Source of the DNA: JAFGGG01 sp964638895
GTDB taxonomy: Bacteria > Spirochaetota > Spirochaetia > SZUA-6 > RPPD01
NCBI GenBank assembly: GCA_964638895.1
Contig: CAZWYY010000003.1
Location: forward strand, 1-64,000
Direction: 5' to 3'
Length of the DNA stretch: 64,000 nt
The notes under the pieces were generated by a model, which saw nothing but the letters and a program-made list of their open reading frames with translations, did no database searches and was not told where the DNA came from. Each line of letters opens with the position of its first letter. Position 1 is the first letter of the stretch. Made by a program: the position numbers and the translations under genes. Below are positions 32,087 through 41,195 of the stretch, piece by piece.

Positions 32087-33061
32087 ATGGAGAAGTTTAC
32101 GGTACTTGATCTACTGCAGCTTGATTTGAAGGAACACGACGCATTGGGTCTGAAATGCATCGGCGGCAGGCCCGGACTGATCAGGGAGATAAAAATGCCC
32201 GAGTTGAACAGGCCCGGTCTGGCCTTAAGCGGTTTTTACGACAGTTTTGCCGAACAGCGTCTGCATATCTTCGGCAGGGGAGAGACAGCGTATTTGTGTA
32301 AACTGGAGAAAGAAAACAAGCTTGAGAACATTAAAAAACTGTTTTCATACACGCTGCCCTGCTGTGTTTTTACCAACGGCCTTGAGCCGCCGCCCAAGTT
32401 TTTCATGCTGGCTGAGGAATCGGGCTGCCCCGTGCTGCAGACCGATCTTACCTCATCTGAATTCTCCGCCAGGGTCATGCGGGTGTTAAGTAATATTTTC
32501 GCACCCAAAAAGAATGTACACGGTGTGCTGGTTGAGGTGTTCGGCATAGGTGTGCTGATCCAGGGTGAAAGCGGCGTGGGCAAGAGTGAAATCGCATTGG
32601 AGCTTATCGAACGCGGACACAGGTTGGTTGCCGATGACGCGGTTGAGGTGAGATGTGTGGGCGGTAACTTCCTGATGGGAAAGGGCGTAAACGTCATCGC
32701 CAGCCATCACATGGAAATCAGGGGATTGGGTATCATAAATGTTACCCATCTGTTCGGTGTGGGGGCAATCAGGGACAAAAAGCAGATCCAGCTTATTGTC
32801 CAATTGGAGGAGTGGGACACCACCAAAACTTATGATCGGATCGGTTCGGAAGACAGCACCATAGAGCTTCTAGGTGTGGCCGTTCCTTACCTGCAGATAC
32901 CGGTAAAACCCGGAAGGAATATTCCCATCATAATTGAGACCGGCGCCATGAACGAGCGATTAAAAAAGTTGGGGTACCACTCGGCCAAGGAATTCAACAG
33001 GAGTATTATGAACTGGCTGGAAACGGAGAGGGCCCGCTCCGTATATTTTGAAAGTCAATAA
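32087..33061 (+). CDS. hprK: HPr kinase/phosphorylase
   Basis: 324 residues. The C-terminal catalytic domain carries Walker A G-E-S-G-V-G-K-S and the family signature R-G-L-G-I-I-N-V; the N-terminal half is the regulatory domain. HprK phosphorylates or dephosphorylates HPr at a serine in response to energy state, giving carbon catabolite control. The Asp pair after the P-loop (V-A-D-D-A-V-E-V) is intact. No PTS sugar transporter genes are in the window, so the system may act mainly in regulation. It overlaps the HPr gene region closely. Confidence 0.95.
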   Translation: MEKFTVLDLLQLDLKEHDALGLKCIGGRPGLIREIKMPELNRPGLALSGFYDSFAEQRLHIFGRGETAYLCKLEKENKLENIKKLFSYTLPCCVFTNGLEPPPKFFMLAEESGCPVLQTDLTSSEFSARVMRVLSNIFAPKKNVHGVLVEVFGIGVLIQGESGVGKSEIALELIERGHRLVADDAVEVRCVGGNFLMGKGVNVIASHHMEIRGLGIINVTHLFGVGAIRDKKQIQLIVQLEEWDTTKTYDRIGSEDSTIELLGVAVPYLQIPVKPGRNIPIIIETGAMNERLKKLGYHSAKEFNRSIMNWLETERARSVYFESQ

Positions 33062-33074
33062 TCTCATCATTACC

Positions 33075-33341
33075 ATGAAAGAAAAGGTAGTAGTTGTAAC
33101 CAACAGAGCCGGAATTCATGCCCGACCCGCCGCGTTATTGGTGCAAACGGCCAGTCAGTACGCGTCTTCGGTGTTTTTAGAACGTGATAATGAAAGGGTC
33201 AATGGAAAATCCATTATGGGTGTGATAACTTTGGGAGCGGTATATAATTCGGAAATCAAAATAATCGTTGATGGTAAAGACGAGGAGAAGGCTCTTGAAT
33301 CATTGAGCTCGCTGTTCGAGAGAAAATTTGAAGAATCCTGA
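33075..33341 (+). CDS. ptsH: Phosphocarrier protein HPr
   Basis: 88 residues. The phosphorylatable histidine is in N-R-A-G-I-H-A-R-P-A (near residue 15) and the regulatory serine in N-G-K-S-I-M-G-V (near 46), so it can be both a PTS carrier and an HprK substrate. It lies 13 bases after hprK. The ATG at 33075 is chosen because it gives the standard HPr N-terminus M-K-E-K-V-V-V; an in-frame TTG at 33048 would add nine residues. No clear Shine-Dalgarno precedes it, which suggests coupling to hprK translation. Confidence 0.94.
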   Translation: MKEKVVVVTNRAGIHARPAALLVQTASQYASSVFLERDNERVNGKSIMGVITLGAVYNSEIKIIVDGKDEEKALESLSSLFERKFEES

Positions 33342-33900
33342 CGGTATTAAATTTGTTTTACCCCTTTTATTTAGTTTATGCCTGTTTGTAGCGGTTTTCC
33401 CCCAGGAAAATCAGATTTACCTGGAGATTCGGCCGCAGCTGCAACCTGAAAGGCCGGGTATATCTGTTTTTTTCAGCACCGTACATGGGGAGGCCATACG
33501 TGAGGCGCTTGATCAGGGTCTGAAATCCCAGATTTTTTTTTATATAAGGCTTTACCGAAAAGCGGAAGGCTTGTTTGCCTTTCTGGGCGATCACCTGATC
33601 GCGGAGTATTCACCATGGTATACGGGATACCGGGATTTTTTTAATGAAGAGTATGTCTTGCAAAGAGCGGACGGCAAAACCTTCGGGTTTAAGGAATTTG
33701 AAGAGTTTCTGCAGGAGTTTTTTACACTTCGTGATTTCATGCTCTGGGGTATGGAAGAATCCTCCCTTTCGGGGTATTATGTGCAGGTGATGGTACAGCT
33801 TGATTCCGTTAAACTTGTTACCCCTTTTACCATACTTTCTCTTTTATCCTTTGAGGGCAGGTTCACTACAGGTTGGATAAAAAAAGAACTGACACCGTAA
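33328..33900 (+). CDS. Exported DUF4390-family protein
   Basis: 190 residues. A signal peptide (hydrophobic ~8-23) precedes a beta-rich domain with A-L-D-Q-G-L, F-Y-I-R-L-Y and a C-terminal helix. I recognise the DUF4390 pattern from proteins that sit beside NtrY-type kinases; the function is unknown, and a role in signal perception for that kinase is possible. Start appears to be TTG at 33328, 14 bases inside the HPr gene, because no later ATG keeps the signal peptide. It is 13 bases before ntrY. Confidence 0.7.
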   Translation: MKNPDGIKFVLPLLFSLCLFVAVFPQENQIYLEIRPQLQPERPGISVFFSTVHGEAIREALDQGLKSQIFFYIRLYRKAEGLFAFLGDHLIAEYSPWYTGYRDFFNEEYVLQRADGKTFGFKEFEEFLQEFFTLRDFMLWGMEESSLSGYYVQVMVQLDSVKLVTPFTILSLLSFEGRFTTGWIKKELTP

Positions 33901-33913
33901 AGGACGGCGGGAA

Positions 33914-35704
33914 ATGAGGATAAGAGGTTCCGGCCACGCATCTTCGATCGTTCTCATTGTACTTGTAATCTTCTATATCCTGCTGATAGGTATTATCATC
34001 CTCTTTTTCCAGCAGATAATACTCACCATGTATAAAAGCAACCCGTTTACCAATATAATGATTATCGGTATAATCATTATTCTTCCGGTCAGCCTGCTTG
34101 TCGCCATCATATACAGCCTGGTACGGCTTTTACGGGAGCGGGCCTTGAAAAAATCAGGGGCGCGGTTTAAAACCAGACTGATCCTGTTCTTTAGTTTCAT
34201 CGCCCTGCTTGCGGCCGTTCCCCAGACTACGCTTTCGGTGACGTTTATCAACTCGGTTGTCAACTCCGAGTTTGTCTCACGTCTAAACGAGGTGGTGGAC
34301 AATGCCTGGAGTATTGCGGTTGATTACTACACTAGTAAATCCAGGAACCTGGAAACATTCGGGAAAAGCAGTCTTTTGCCGTATATCCTGAGGCAACTGC
34401 CGTACAACCCCGAACAAACCTGGACCTCACTACATAATGCCAATCCGGAGATACAGTTTTTACAGGTGTTCGGGCCGGATAATAAAGAGATGCTGTTTAA
34501 GTTCTCAAACCCTGTTGCCGAAGCTGCGCGTATCAGCGATTTTTCCAGCGTATCCGGACAACTCGGTAAACTGCCCAAGGATGAGCGCGGGGATATCAGT
34601 ATCTTCCGGTACTTATGTAAGGTGCCCTACGGAAATAAAAGCTACTATGCCCTGTTCGGGCTTGTGCTTCCCAGGGGATTTGATCAAAAAACCAAACAGT
34701 TGGCCGAATCCAGGGAGTTCTTTGCGCAGTTGTCCAGATATAAGGATATTTTTGAGGTGGTGATAGTCATTTTTTATTCACTCTTTTCATTTCCCATTTT
34801 ATTGCTGGCGATTCTTGTAAGTTTTTTCCTGGCCGAAGAGATTGTACGGCCCATTTTTAACCTTGAGGAAGCTACTGAAAGGGTTGCGCAGGGGGATTTT
34901 TCCATCCGTATTCTGTCCCGTTCCGGTGATGAGCTATCAAACCTGATTCAGTCGTTCAACAGGATGGTGTCCGAGCTTGAGATCTCCAAGAAAAAACTCC
35001 TTCAGGCGGAGAAGATCGCTGCCTGGCAGGAGATAGCCAAACGTCTGGCCCATGAAATAAAGAATCCCTTAACACCTATTAAATTATCAGCGGAGCGTAT
35101 TCAGAAGAAATATGAAGAAGAAAATCACGGCAACCAGAAAGAGCTGAAAAAAGTGATTGAATCTTCCGTTTCGGCCATCATCGGCGAAGTACAAAATCTC
35201 AACAAGCTGCTGAAGGATTTTAGTGATTTTGCCAAACTGCCGGAACCCAAGCGTGACAACGTGAACCTAAAGAAACTTATCAGGGAGGCCGTGGCCCTCT
35301 ACCGTAATACCGCGTCAAATATCCGTTTTGATATTAAAAATATTGACCAAACTACCACGGTGTTTATCGATTATAACCAGTTCAAGCAGGTTTTTGCCAA
35401 CCTGATCATCAATGCGGTGCAGGCCATGCCCGGTGGCGGCCTGATTTTTATCCGCGCGGACCTTGTCAAAAAAGAAAAAACGAATTACTGTAGAATACAG
35501 GTACAGGACAGCGGTGACGGCATTGATGAAACCATAAAACAGTCGATATTTGATCCGTATTTCACCACGAAAAGGGGGGGTGCGGGTTTGGGACTCTCCA
35601 TTGTGGAGAGGATTGTGTTTGATCACAAAGGCAATATATGGTTTGAAAGCCGGAAGGGCAGGGGGACGACATTTTTCATAGATATTCCGATGGAGCAGGA
35701 CTAA
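33914..35704 (+). CDS. ntrY: NtrY-type sensor histidine kinase
   Basis: 596 residues. About two N-terminal membrane segments plus a long extracytoplasmic stretch (~100-280) and another helix (~285-310) lead to a HAMP region (E-E-I-V-R-P-I-F-N-L), then a dimerisation helix with the phosphorylated histidine in L-A-H-E-I-K-N-P-L-T-P-I-K, and an ATP-binding domain ending D-S-G-D-G-I and G-A-G-L-G-L-S. It should phosphorylate the adjacent NtrX. Trans-membrane sensing of nitrogen or redox state is the family theme. AAAGGA lies 9 bases before the ATG. Confidence 0.9.
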   Translation: MRIRGSGHASSIVLIVLVIFYILLIGIIILFFQQIILTMYKSNPFTNIMIIGIIIILPVSLLVAIIYSLVRLLRERALKKSGARFKTRLILFFSFIALLAAVPQTTLSVTFINSVVNSEFVSRLNEVVDNAWSIAVDYYTSKSRNLETFGKSSLLPYILRQLPYNPEQTWTSLHNANPEIQFLQVFGPDNKEMLFKFSNPVAEAARISDFSSVSGQLGKLPKDERGDISIFRYLCKVPYGNKSYYALFGLVLPRGFDQKTKQLAESREFFAQLSRYKDIFEVVIVIFYSLFSFPILLLAILVSFFLAEEIVRPIFNLEEATERVAQGDFSIRILSRSGDELSNLIQSFNRMVSELEISKKKLLQAEKIAAWQEIAKRLAHEIKNPLTPIKLSAERIQKKYEEENHGNQKELKKVIESSVSAIIGEVQNLNKLLKDFSDFAKLPEPKRDNVNLKKLIREAVALYRNTASNIRFDIKNIDQTTTVFIDYNQFKQVFANLIINAVQAMPGGGLIFIRADLVKKEKTNYCRIQVQDSGDGIDETIKQSIFDPYFTTKRGGAGLGLSIVERIVFDHKGNIWFESRKGRGTTFFIDIPMEQD

Positions 35705-35705
35705 G

Positions 35706-37070
35706 ATGCCCTCTATTCTGATAATAGATGACGAACAGGGTATACGCACGGTACTCAAGGATGTGTTGGAGGATGAGGGATACGATGTCATCCTGGCCGA
35801 GGACGGCTACCAGGGCCTCTCCCGGATGCAGACACATCCCGTGGACCTTGTTATCCTGGATGTATGGCTGCCCAATATGGGCGGTATAGACGTACTTAAA
35901 AAATTAAAGGAAGATTACTCGGATATTGAGGTTGTGATTATATCCGGCCATGCGAATATCGATATCGCCGTAAAGGCCGTAAAAATGGGTGCTTTTGATT
36001 TTCTGGAAAAACCGCTTTCCCTGGAACGGGTTATCACCGTAGTACGAAACGCGCTTGCCCTGGAAGATCTGCGTAAGGAAAACCGGAATCTGAAAAACTC
36101 CATCTTCATGGAAGACCGGATGATCGGTGGAAGCCGGGCCATGGAAAAAATCCATGAACTCATTGAGCAGAGCGCCGATTCCGACGCCCGCATCCTTATC
36201 CTGGGTGAAAACGGCACGGGCAAGGAACTGGTGGCCAGGGCCATTCATATGAAGAGTAAAAGGGCCTTCGGCCCGTTTATCGAGGTAAACTGCGCCGCCA
36301 TACCCGATACATTGATTGAAAGTGAGTTGTTCGGACATGAAAAGGGTTCGTTCACCAATGCCTTTTCCAGGCGCAAGGGCAAGTTCGAGCTGGCGCACAG
36401 GGGCAGCCTGTTTCTGGACGAGGTTGCGGATCTGTCCTTAAGCGCCCAGGCCAAGGTGCTGCGGGTGATTCAGGAGCTGATATTTGAGAGAATCGGCGGG
36501 GAAGAACAGATTTCGGTGGACGTAAGGCTTATTGCGGCCACCAATAAAAATATCGAAGAGGAGATCAAGGCGGGCAGGTTCAGGGAGGATCTGTATTTCC
36601 GTTTGAATGTCATACCCATTATTATTCCCCCCCTGCGTGAGCGTATCGAGGACCTTGATGAGCTGATTGCGTATTTCATGCAAAAATACAGGCATCCTAA
36701 ATACGCCGAGCCCAAAAAAATCTCCGGTGAGGCCTTGAAAATACTGAAATCCTACCACTGGCCGGGGAATATTAGGGAATTAAAGAACTTCATGGAACGC
36801 ATCAATATAATGACCGAGGAGCAGTTTATTACCCCGGAAACCGTCAATCAATACCTGGGCGCCAAGGCACCGGAAAAAGCGGATTCATCATTGGATGATT
36901 TTTCCGACATGAAATTGAATGAGGCCAAGGATTCTTTTGAAAAGGAGTTTATTCTCCAGAAACTCAAGGATAATGAGTATAATATTTCCAAAACAGCCGA
37001 GATTCTGGGGTTGTATCCCAGCAATTTACATAATAAAATAAAAAAGTTGGGAATAAAAATAAAGAGGTGA
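35706..37070 (+). CDS. ntrX: NtrX-type sigma-54-dependent response regulator
   Basis: 454 residues. Receiver domain (1-~120) with phosphoacceptor Asp in V-I-L-D-V-W-L-P and K-P-L-S; AAA+ domain (~140-370) with Walker A G-E-N-G-T-G-K-E, Walker B G-S-L-F-L-D-E-V-A-D-L and the sigma-54 contact loop, which reads G-S-F-T-N-A instead of the usual GAFTGA; and a C-terminal Fis-type helix-turn-helix (I-S-K-T-A-E-I-L-G-L-Y-P-S-N-L). It follows ntrY by one base and, with rpoN, likely drives nitrogen genes such as glnA. Confidence 0.92.
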   Translation: MPSILIIDDEQGIRTVLKDVLEDEGYDVILAEDGYQGLSRMQTHPVDLVILDVWLPNMGGIDVLKKLKEDYSDIEVVIISGHANIDIAVKAVKMGAFDFLEKPLSLERVITVVRNALALEDLRKENRNLKNSIFMEDRMIGGSRAMEKIHELIEQSADSDARILILGENGTGKELVARAIHMKSKRAFGPFIEVNCAAIPDTLIESELFGHEKGSFTNAFSRRKGKFELAHRGSLFLDEVADLSLSAQAKVLRVIQELIFERIGGEEQISVDVRLIAATNKNIEEEIKAGRFREDLYFRLNVIPIIIPPLRERIEDLDELIAYFMQKYRHPKYAEPKKISGEALKILKSYHWPGNIRELKNFMERINIMTEEQFITPETVNQYLGAKAPEKADSSLDDFSDMKLNEAKDSFEKEFILQKLKDNEYNISKTAEILGLYPSNLHNKIKKLGIKIKR

Positions 37071-37076
37071 TGATAA

Positions 37077-37682
37077 ATGAAGGGATTAACTAAAAGACAG
37101 CATGATGTTCTTGAATTTATCAAATCGTATATTACCTCGCACAAGTTTCCTCCCACGATCAGGGAGGTGGCCGAATATTTCAAAATTTCGGTTAAGGGCA
37201 GCTACGACCATATCAAGGCTCTGGAAAAAAAGAAATATATCAAATGCAATGTCAACCGCTCACGCGCCATCGAGGTAATCCTGGATGAGAGACACGGAAA
37301 CGGAACGGTCATCCCGGTTCCCATTCTGGGGAATGTGGCCGCCGGAAAACCACTGTTCGCGGAAGAGAACTTTGAGGGCGTGGTAAAGGTACCCGAGCAG
37401 TATATCGGGAAGGGTAAACATTTTGCGCTTAATGTGAAAGGCGACAGCATGCAGGATGCCGGAATTATGGACGGGGATATCGCGATCATAAACCACCAGA
37501 ACCATGCGGAGAACGGCGACATTATTGTGGCGGTGATTGATGAGGCCGTTACCCTGAAGCGGTTTTTTAAAGAAAAGAACCGTATCATGCTTAAAGCGGA
37601 GAACAAGGCGTTTCCTCCCATCTATTCCCAAAATATCAGAATCCTGGGCAGACTGTCTTATTTGATCAGAAAATATGAGTAA
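37077..37682 (+). CDS. lexA: LexA repressor
   Basis: 201 residues. The N-terminal winged helix (P-T-I-R-E-V-A-E-Y-F) binds SOS boxes; the C-terminal S24 peptidase has the cleavage site A-G in V-A-A-G-K-P, the nucleophile in G-D-S-M-Q-D-A-G and the general base in V-T-L-K-R-F. RecA-stimulated self-cleavage would derepress SOS genes. It begins 6 bases after ntrX with GAGGTGAT upstream and overlaps holA by 8 bases. No obvious inverted-repeat LexA box is visible next to it; it may be expressed from the operon promoters. Confidence 0.95.
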   Translation: MKGLTKRQHDVLEFIKSYITSHKFPPTIREVAEYFKISVKGSYDHIKALEKKKYIKCNVNRSRAIEVILDERHGNGTVIPVPILGNVAAGKPLFAEENFEGVVKVPEQYIGKGKHFALNVKGDSMQDAGIMDGDIAIINHQNHAENGDIIVAVIDEAVTLKRFFKEKNRIMLKAENKAFPPIYSQNIRILGRLSYLIRKYE

Positions 37683-38664
37683 TAAGCCTTCGATCTACCT
37701 ACTGCTGGGCCCCGAACTGGGCGACAAAGAGGAGTATATTACCCGGCTCATGTCCGTGCTTACGGGGCAGAAAGGCAGGGAACCCGAGGTTTTCAAATAT
37801 TTCCCGTACGATATAAACATGGTTGATGTGATCAGCCTGCTCAACAACGGCATGCTGTTTTCGGAACATAAGATTGTTATTATCGAAAACATACATGATT
37901 TAAAGAAGAGTGACGTGAACGCCCTGCTTGAATACTGCCGGAATCCCTCTTCCTTCTCCACCCTTATATTATGTTCTGACCAGGTAAAAAGCCCGGACGG
38001 TCGCCTGGAAAAGGCCGTACCCGCGGAAAACAAAAAAATATTCTGGGAGCTTTTTGAAAACCAGAAAAAAGGCTGGATAGTCAATTTCTTTAAAAAACAT
38101 GATATCACGCTTGAAGATGACGCGCTTGATTTTTTGGTGGAGGTAGTGGAAACCAATACCAAAAACATGCGCCAGGAATGTGCACGCCTGGCGGATTTTT
38201 TTGACAGGGGCGCGCGTATTAAATACGGCGATATTGAGAATTTTATTTATCATAGCAAGGAAGAGAACGTATTTACTCTCGGCGACAGGATTCTGCAACG
38301 GGATTTTATGCAGGCCATGGAAATCCTGCAGAAGATACTACTTTCTAAAGATGATGACCCGATCAGGATAATAAGCGGTATTCTCTGGCAGATACGACTG
38401 CTCCTGGCCTTTGAAACCCAGCTTGAACAGGGGTTCCGGGCGGAGGAGATTTTCAAGCGGCTTAATATTAAAGGGAAAAGGCGGCAGGCCGTATTGTTCG
38501 TAGGAAGGAAAAACTATTCAAAAGATGAACTGGAGCTGATTATCATGCTTACCGCGCAGTTTGAGGTTCTGCTGCGCAGTATGGGACAAGAGTTGCATTC
38601 ATTGCTGCTTGAGCTTTTCTTATATTCGATTATTGTAAAAGGAGGCAAACCTACGATAATGTAA
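37675..38664 (+). CDS. holA: DNA polymerase III delta subunit
   Basis: 329 residues. The AAA+-like fold of the clamp-loader delta subunit is visible: L-L-G-P-E-L-G-D-K-E-E-Y at the start (P-loop remnant, no true Walker A), I-V-I-I-E-N-I-H and A-L-L-E-Y-C-R-N-P, and the C-terminal collar helices near F-Y-I... The delta subunit opens the beta clamp during replication. It overlaps lexA by 8 bases, so the pair is co-translated. The family is poorly conserved, hence the moderate confidence in the name. Confidence 0.8.
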   Translation: MSNKPSIYLLLGPELGDKEEYITRLMSVLTGQKGREPEVFKYFPYDINMVDVISLLNNGMLFSEHKIVIIENIHDLKKSDVNALLEYCRNPSSFSTLILCSDQVKSPDGRLEKAVPAENKKIFWELFENQKKGWIVNFFKKHDITLEDDALDFLVEVVETNTKNMRQECARLADFFDRGARIKYGDIENFIYHSKEENVFTLGDRILQRDFMQAMEILQKILLSKDDDPIRIISGILWQIRLLLAFETQLEQGFRAEEIFKRLNIKGKRRQAVLFVGRKNYSKDELELIIMLTAQFEVLLRSMGQELHSLLLELFLYSIIVKGGKPTIM

Positions 38665-38741
38665 GATAAATGGCAAAAAAGATACAAAAATGTATGTAAT
38701 CATGTCTTAGTGCCTGTCCGTACGTATAATTATATATAATA

Positions 38742-38754
38742 ACATAAGTTATGT
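38742..38754. promoter_or_regulatory. Palindrome upstream of glnA
   Basis: ACATAA-G-TTATGT, a 6-bp perfect inverted repeat 12 bases upstream of the -24 element. It could be a regulator site, but this is only suggestive. Confidence 0.3.
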
Positions 38755-38765
38755 GTAGCAACAGT

Positions 38766-38781
38766 TGGCATGGTTTTTGTT
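38766..38781 (+). promoter_or_regulatory. Sigma-54-type promoter of glnA
   Basis: TGGCATG (38766-38772), 4 bases, TTGTT (38777-38781), which fits the consensus TGGCACG-N4-TTGCW except at two positions. The spacing GG-N10-G(T) is exact. The glnA ATG is 45 bases further. Confidence 0.65.
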
Positions 38782-38826
38782 ATAAATTGTGCATACTTTG
38801 AAAACATAATTATCAAGGAGAAACAT

Positions 38827-40251
38827 ATGAATGACAGTATGACCCCAAAAGACGTATTGGAGTTGATCAAAAAGGAAGGCGTGGAGGTCGTTGACCTGCG
38901 CTTTATGGATTTCCCCGGGTTGTGGCAGCATTTTTCCGTACCGCCGCGTGAGATTGAGGAAGAGACCTTTGAAAAAGGCTTAGGTTTCGACGGCTCAAGT
39001 ATCCGGGGGTGGCAGGCGATTAATGAATCCGATATGCTCGTAAAGCCCGTGCCCGGCACCTGCTTCATTGATCCTTTTTTTGAGGCCAAAACCCTGGTAA
39101 TGATCTGTAACATCTGTGACCCCATTACCGGCAAGGATTACAGCCGTGATCCGCGGAACATCGCCAGAAAAGCGGAAAATTATCTTAAAGGCAGCGGCAT
39201 AGCCGATGTTGCCTATTTCGGCCCGGAAGCCGAGTTTTTTATCTTTGACGACATCCGCTTTGACCAGAATGAGCATGAAGGGTATTATTTCATCGATTCG
39301 GTTGAAGGGCGCTGGAATACGGGACGCTGTGAAAATCCCAATCTGGGGTATAAACCCCGGTACAAAGAGGGATATTTCCCGGTACCGCCCACAGACAGCC
39401 AGCAGGATATTCGTTCCGAGATGATGCTCACCCTGGAGAGAATCGGGGTGCTCATTGAATGCCAGCATCACGAGGTGGCCACCGGTGGACAGGCGGAGAT
39501 AGATATGCGTTTTGCGCCCCTGGTGAAGATGGCGGACAATTTATTGAAATATAAATACGTCATCAAGAATGTGGCCAAAAAACACAATAAAACCGTAACC
39601 TTCATGCCCAAGCCGTTGTTCAACGACAATGGAAGCGGCATGCACGTACATATGTCGCTGTGGAAGGGTAACAAAAACCTTTTTGCCGGCGACGGGTATG
39701 CGGGAATGACCGAAACGGCCATGTACGCGATCGGCGGTATTTTAAAGCACGCGCCCGCGATTCTGGCGTTTTCCAATCCAACCACCAACAGCTACAAACG
39801 TCTGGTGCCCGGATTTGAGGCTCCGGTAAATCTGGCGTATTCAAGCCGGAACAGAAGCGCAGGCATCCGCATCCCCATGTATTCCACCTCGGAAAAAGCA
39901 AAGCGAATTGAGTTCAGGTGCCCGGATCCAAGTTGTAATCCCTACCTGGCCTTCTCGGCTATGGTGATGGCGGCCATGGATGGTATTCAGAACAAGGTCG
40001 ACCCAGGTGATCCGTTGGATAAGGACATTTATGACCTGCCGCCCGAGGAGCTTGCCAATGTGCCCCAGACCCCCGGATCCTTACAGGAGTCACTGCGTGC
40101 GTTGGAGAATGACCGCGAGTTCCTGCTTAAGGGAGACGTGTTTACCCCCGATGTGATTGAGACCTGGATCAATTACAAGATGAAGAATGAGGTTCAGGCC
40201 CTGGCCCTGCGCCCGCATCCGTGGGAGTACGCGCTTTATTATGATATGTAG
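38827..40251 (+). CDS. glnA: Glutamine synthetase, type I
   Basis: 474 residues. It condenses ammonia and glutamate to glutamine with ATP. The catalytic segments F-D-G-S-S-I-R-G-W, E-A-E-F-F-I-F and N-G-S-G-M-H-V-H are intact, and the C-terminal I-Y-D-L-P-P-E-E carries the tyrosine used for adenylylation in GSI-beta enzymes. The ATG at 38827 is chosen because AAGGAG lies 7 bases upstream; the frame runs 19 codons further up through the promoter. A sigma-54-type promoter and strong terminator bracket the gene, so it is probably monocistronic and nitrogen-regulated. Confidence 0.97.
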   Translation: MNDSMTPKDVLELIKKEGVEVVDLRFMDFPGLWQHFSVPPREIEEETFEKGLGFDGSSIRGWQAINESDMLVKPVPGTCFIDPFFEAKTLVMICNICDPITGKDYSRDPRNIARKAENYLKGSGIADVAYFGPEAEFFIFDDIRFDQNEHEGYYFIDSVEGRWNTGRCENPNLGYKPRYKEGYFPVPPTDSQQDIRSEMMLTLERIGVLIECQHHEVATGGQAEIDMRFAPLVKMADNLLKYKYVIKNVAKKHNKTVTFMPKPLFNDNGSGMHVHMSLWKGNKNLFAGDGYAGMTETAMYAIGGILKHAPAILAFSNPTTNSYKRLVPGFEAPVNLAYSSRNRSAGIRIPMYSTSEKAKRIEFRCPDPSCNPYLAFSAMVMAAMDGIQNKVDPGDPLDKDIYDLPPEELANVPQTPGSLQESLRALENDREFLLKGDVFTPDVIETWINYKMKNEVQALALRPHPWEYALYYDM

Positions 40252-40273
40252 ATAGAAATATAGACTATAGCGG

Positions 40274-40316
40274 CGGGCCGTCCTAAAGCATGCTTTTCGG
40301 ATGGTCCGTTTTTTTA
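40274..40316 (+). terminator. glnA terminator
   Basis: CGGGCCGTCC (40274-40283) pairs over 10 bp (two G-T) with GGATGGTCCG (40299-40308); eight Ts follow. It starts 23 bases after the glnA stop. Confidence 0.88.
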
Positions 40317-40330
40317 TAAGGACCGCTTGA

Positions 40331-40359
40331 TTGACAAGCCAAGCCACTCATTATACAAT
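40331..40359 (+). promoter_or_regulatory. tRNA-Arg promoter
   Basis: TTGACA (40331-40336), 17 bases, TACAAT (40354-40359). The tRNA begins 12 bases later. Confidence 0.8.
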
Positions 40360-40370
40360 AGCCTGTTCCC

Positions 40371-40444
<74 letters not shown>

Positions 40445-40457
40445 TTATCATATCAGG

Positions 40458-41192
40458 TTATTTAAAATGAAGTGAAAACTCCAGCGGCGGTTCGGGAAAC
40501 AATACACGCTCGAGGGGTAGGGGAAAATACACTGCATTGCCTTTTTGCTCTCCCCCCTTCTGGCTGACAATAGTCCCGTTTACATGCACGGAAAGACGGA
40601 TGAGGGTGTTCTTTACCAGCGTTGCGCCGCCGTCCAGGGCAAAATTAAGGACATCAAAATAATCCTCTTTATTCTCGCCTTCACGCGGCAGCAGGGTTTT
40701 AAACTCCTGGGAGCCGAGCAGCGGAAAGAGCCCGAACACCTGTTTGGAATTATGCGTATCCAGGTGAAATGTCAGCGTATTGGTACTCCCGGTGACATAA
40801 CGTACAACCTGTGCCTGGGCCAGCGCCTTGTCGGCGGTAAAAATCTTCTTTATGTCACGGAAGCGCAAGGCGAGCTCCAGCCTGCCTTTTTTGGGTACGT
40901 TAAGTTTATCTATGACTATACCGGGCCGGGCCAGAAGTTCCTTGCGAATTTCCGTGGGATCAAAAATAACGGCCTGGTCCGCTGAATCGAATTTCCCGCT
41001 GGCTTCTCCCACATCTATTATATACTGTACCAGCGCCGGGTCCAGCTCAAGCACAAGCGAAAGACTTCCGGAGCCGTCGGCGTTAAGGGTGATGCTTTCT
41101 TGTGCCGTGCATGATCCCAATATCACGATAATGACAACCGCAACCAGCCTTGACGCACGGCATTTTCTTACACTTCCGGTGACAAGCTTCAT
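40458..41192 (-). CDS. Putative lipoprotein of unknown function
   Basis: 244 residues. An N-terminal hydrophobic stretch ends in V-I-L-G-S-C (lipobox), so a lipid-anchored exported protein is expected. The mature part has beta-strand-rich sequence with S-I-T-L-N-A-D-G-S-G-S-L-S-L near its start, a pattern seen in some bacterial lipoproteins of the LppM type (T-V-N-x-D-G-S-G). I cannot place it further. The stop and the start of the preceding gene are close (41192/41196), so the two form a small minus-strand unit upstream of which nadE diverges. Confidence 0.6.
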   Translation of the reverse strand: MKLVTGSVRKCRASRLVAVVIIVILGSCTAQESITLNADGSGSLSLVLELDPALVQYIIDVGEASGKFDSADQAVIFDPTEIRKELLARPGIVIDKLNVPKKGRLELALRFRDIKKIFTADKALAQAQVVRYVTGSTNTLTFHLDTHNSKQVFGLFPLLGSQEFKTLLPREGENKEDYFDVLNFALDGGATLVKNTLIRLSVHVNGTIVSQKGGEQKGNAVYFPLPLERVLFPEPPLEFSLHFK

Positions 41193-41195
41193 ATT

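Noticed and set aside
38770..38826. The 19-codon upstream extension of glnA
   Set aside because: It overlaps the sigma-54-type promoter; the ATG at 38827 has AAGGAG and gives the standard N-terminus.
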